Assembly: GCA_003694385.1 (NCBI GenBank)
Contig: RFKA01000070.1
Span: 1 to 5,888, forward strand
Length of the DNA: 5,888 nt
Direction of reading: 5' to 3'
Source of the DNA: Candidatus Woesearchaeota archaeon
Lineage (GTDB): Archaea; Nanobdellota; Nanobdellia; Woesearchaeales; UBA525
Position numbers and translations under genes: made by a program. Below, piece after piece: positions 4,690-5,888 of this stretch (positions are counted from its first letter, which is position 1; every line of letters begins with the position of its first letter). The notes under the pieces were generated by a model. It had not been told where the DNA came from, searched no databases, and saw only the letters and a program-made list of their open reading frames with translations.

Positions 4690-5886
4690 GCCGTCACGTT
4701 CCTTGTGTACCTCGATTCTCTTGATGCCCACGTGAGGGAGTGCATGTCTGCGGATGTGGGCAAGGAGCTTGGCCGCCTCCTGTGTGCTGAGTTCTTTCTC
4801 TTCTTGTCGGAGCTGGTCAATCGTGTCGAGGACTCTCTCAACGGCTTGCTCCGTAGCGGCGTTCCGCCCATAGAGGTGAATAGTCTGGTCGAGGGGAGCA
4901 ATGACGAGCTCATTGATTGCTCTCCGTATTGGCCGCGCACCATAGGTTTCGCTATACCCGACCTCGAGGAGGTGGCTCGTTACTTCAGGGTCCCACGAGA
5001 AGTCGATGCCAAACTCTTCCTTGAGTTCGCTCCCCAAGAGGCCCAGTTCTCGTTCGACGATTCGCTCGACAGTTGCTGGCTCGAGATGGTTGAACGTGAC
5101 GATGTGGAGGCGGTTAATGAATTCCGGGTTGAACGCTTGGCGGGCTGCTTGCAACACGGCCTCCCTCTGTATTTCATCGCGAGAGGAGTTCTTGAACCCT
5201 ACACCCCTGCGTCGCCAGAGTTCGTGACCAATGTTGCTTGTGAAGTAGAGGAGCGACCCTCTGAGGTCAACGCGGCGGCCGAGATGATCTGCGGTAAACC
5301 CTTTATCAAGGATGGGGAGGAGCGCGACTTCGAGGCGCTTATGGGCTTTCTCGAATTCATCAAGTATGAGGAATGAGAACGGGTACCAGGCGGCTTCCTC
5401 TGCAAACCGTGTGAGCTTGCCCTTCATGTTAGAATTTATGTAGCCTGGCCAGGAGCCAAGGATGGTGTTCAGGCTCGCGTCGTTCTGGTAATTGACGCAC
5501 TCTATCTTCTCCAAGAGTGTCTTCCGCCCCGTCATGTCTTCAAGTTCTTGCTGGAGCATCTCGATGAGGTGATTTTTTCCAACACCGGTCGGACCTGCAG
5601 CGAAGAAGCTCAAGAGACCTTTTTTCTCAGCCAGCCCAGTGCGGTAGTGGAGGATGAACCGGAGCAGATCGTCAACGGCCTGGTCCTGGCCGAGGACATT
5701 GGCTCGCAGTCGTCTGCCGAGCGTTTCGAAGTCAAGGCGCGAGAGGAGGATTCGTCGCTCCATCATACTGAGGAATCGCGTTGACTCTTCCTCAGCCGCT
5801 TCGACAAGCCTTTGTTCTCGGGGGCTAAGCTCTACTTCTGGCTCGAGAAAGATTTCGAAGGGGATTGCCTCGTCAATGGACTCCAT
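4669..5886 (-). CDS. Single-ring Clp-type AAA+ unfoldase, ClpA/ClpC D2-like
   Basis: A 405-residue protein resembling only the second ATPase domain of ClpA/ClpC, which normally exceed 700 residues. Seen in order: a charged, probably helical N-terminus (1-55); VLGQDQAV (64-71), as in the Clp I-G-Q-x-x-A-V entry motif; Walker A GPTGVGKN (98-105); pore-loop-like GSWPGYI (144-150) with Y149; Walker B FLILDEFEKAH (172-182; D176, E177); sensor 1 TSN (216-218); a VGF tripeptide (229-231) where ClpA/ClpC carry their ClpP-docking loop; Arg finger in FNPEFINR (252-259); sensor 2 GARPIRR (317-323); and a C-terminal small domain with a charged insertion (about 345-385). Known relatives thread proteins into ClpP or refold them. 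Residue 105 is Asn instead of the usual Thr/Ser, which may weaken Mg-ATP handling. ATG 5886 is two bases from the window end, so a longer N-terminus is possible. No ClpP gene is in view. Confidence 0.88.
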   Translation of the reverse strand: MESIDEAIPFEIFLEPEVELSPREQRLVEAAEEESTRFLSMMERRILLSRLDFETLGRRLRANVLGQDQAVDDLLRFILHYRTGLAEKKGLLSFFAAGPTGVGKNHLIEMLQQELEDMTGRKTLLEKIECVNYQNDASLNTILGSWPGYINSNMKGKLTRFAEEAAWYPFSFLILDEFEKAHKRLEVALLPILDKGFTADHLGRRVDLRGSLLYFTSNIGHELWRRRGVGFKNSSRDEIQREAVLQAARQAFNPEFINRLHIVTFNHLEPATVERIVERELGLLGSELKEEFGIDFSWDPEVTSHLLEVGYSETYGARPIRRAINELVIAPLDQTIHLYGRNAATEQAVERVLDTIDQLRQEEKELSTQEAAKLLAHIRRHALPHVGIKRIEVHKERDGLVFEVR

Positions 5887-5888
5887 GC

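Noticed and set aside
4705..5376. Plus-strand open frame of 223 codons.
   Set aside because: It is antisense to the AAA+ gene across the sensor, Arg finger and small-domain regions; its protein has no domain signal and its length follows from the codon bias of the real gene.
5548..5784. Plus-strand open frame of 78 codons.
   Set aside because: It is antisense to the Walker A region of the AAA+ gene and shows no independent evidence of coding.
1..5888. CRISPR array, insertion sequence, toxin-antitoxin or classical defence cassette.
   Set aside because: No regularly spaced repeats, transposase, terminal inverted repeats or matching protein families were seen anywhere in the window.

Overview
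The window reads as archaeal chromosome, most likely from a DPANN-type lineage (Woesearchaeota/Pacearchaeota-like), at moderate GC. Four things point there. A tRNA-Trp gene is interrupted at position 37/38 by an intron that folds into a bulge-helix-bulge (BHB) splice motif. TATA boxes lie about 25 bp from the predicted starts, with almost no leader and no clear Shine-Dalgarno sequences. There is a DUF5752-like small protein, and a surface protein with Ig-like repeats and an Ada-like zinc tail. The lineage is an inference from gene content; no rRNA or other phylogenetic marker is present.

Layout: (1) 5-2695 (+) encodes an 896-residue membrane-anchored surface protein: signal peptide, about five Ig-like/NEW3-type repeats, two transmembrane helices, a cadherin-like external domain, a third helix, a very Arg-rich cytoplasmic linker and a small H-C-C-C zinc-finger-like domain. 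(2) 2729-2995 (-) is a small DUF5752-like gene, convergent with gene 1. (3) 2996-3338 is a regulatory and RNA hub with two outward-facing promoters, the intron-containing tRNA-Trp(CCA), a strong hairpin and a promoter for the next gene. (4) 3339-4097 (+) encodes a VTT/DedA-type membrane protein. (5) 4081-4689 (+) encodes a charged coiled-coil protein of unknown function, overlapping the VTT gene but with its own TATA box inside that gene. (6) 4669-5886 (-) encodes a single-ring Clp-type AAA+ protein resembling the second ATPase domain of ClpA/ClpC. It converges on and overlaps the coiled-coil gene, and its N-terminus lies at the window edge.

The genes do not form one pathway. They are mostly separate transcription units with individual promoters. 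Gene 1 and the VTT protein belong to the cell envelope, the AAA+ protein to protein unfolding or quality control, and the tRNA to translation. The most notable signals are the AAA+ protein, which combines a ClpP-docking-like VGF loop with a non-canonical Walker A (Asn replacing Thr/Ser); the surface-to-cytoplasm architecture of gene 1; and the tRNA-Trp intron, with two segments complementary to the anticodon arm. No CRISPR array, insertion sequence or classical defence cassette is visible.
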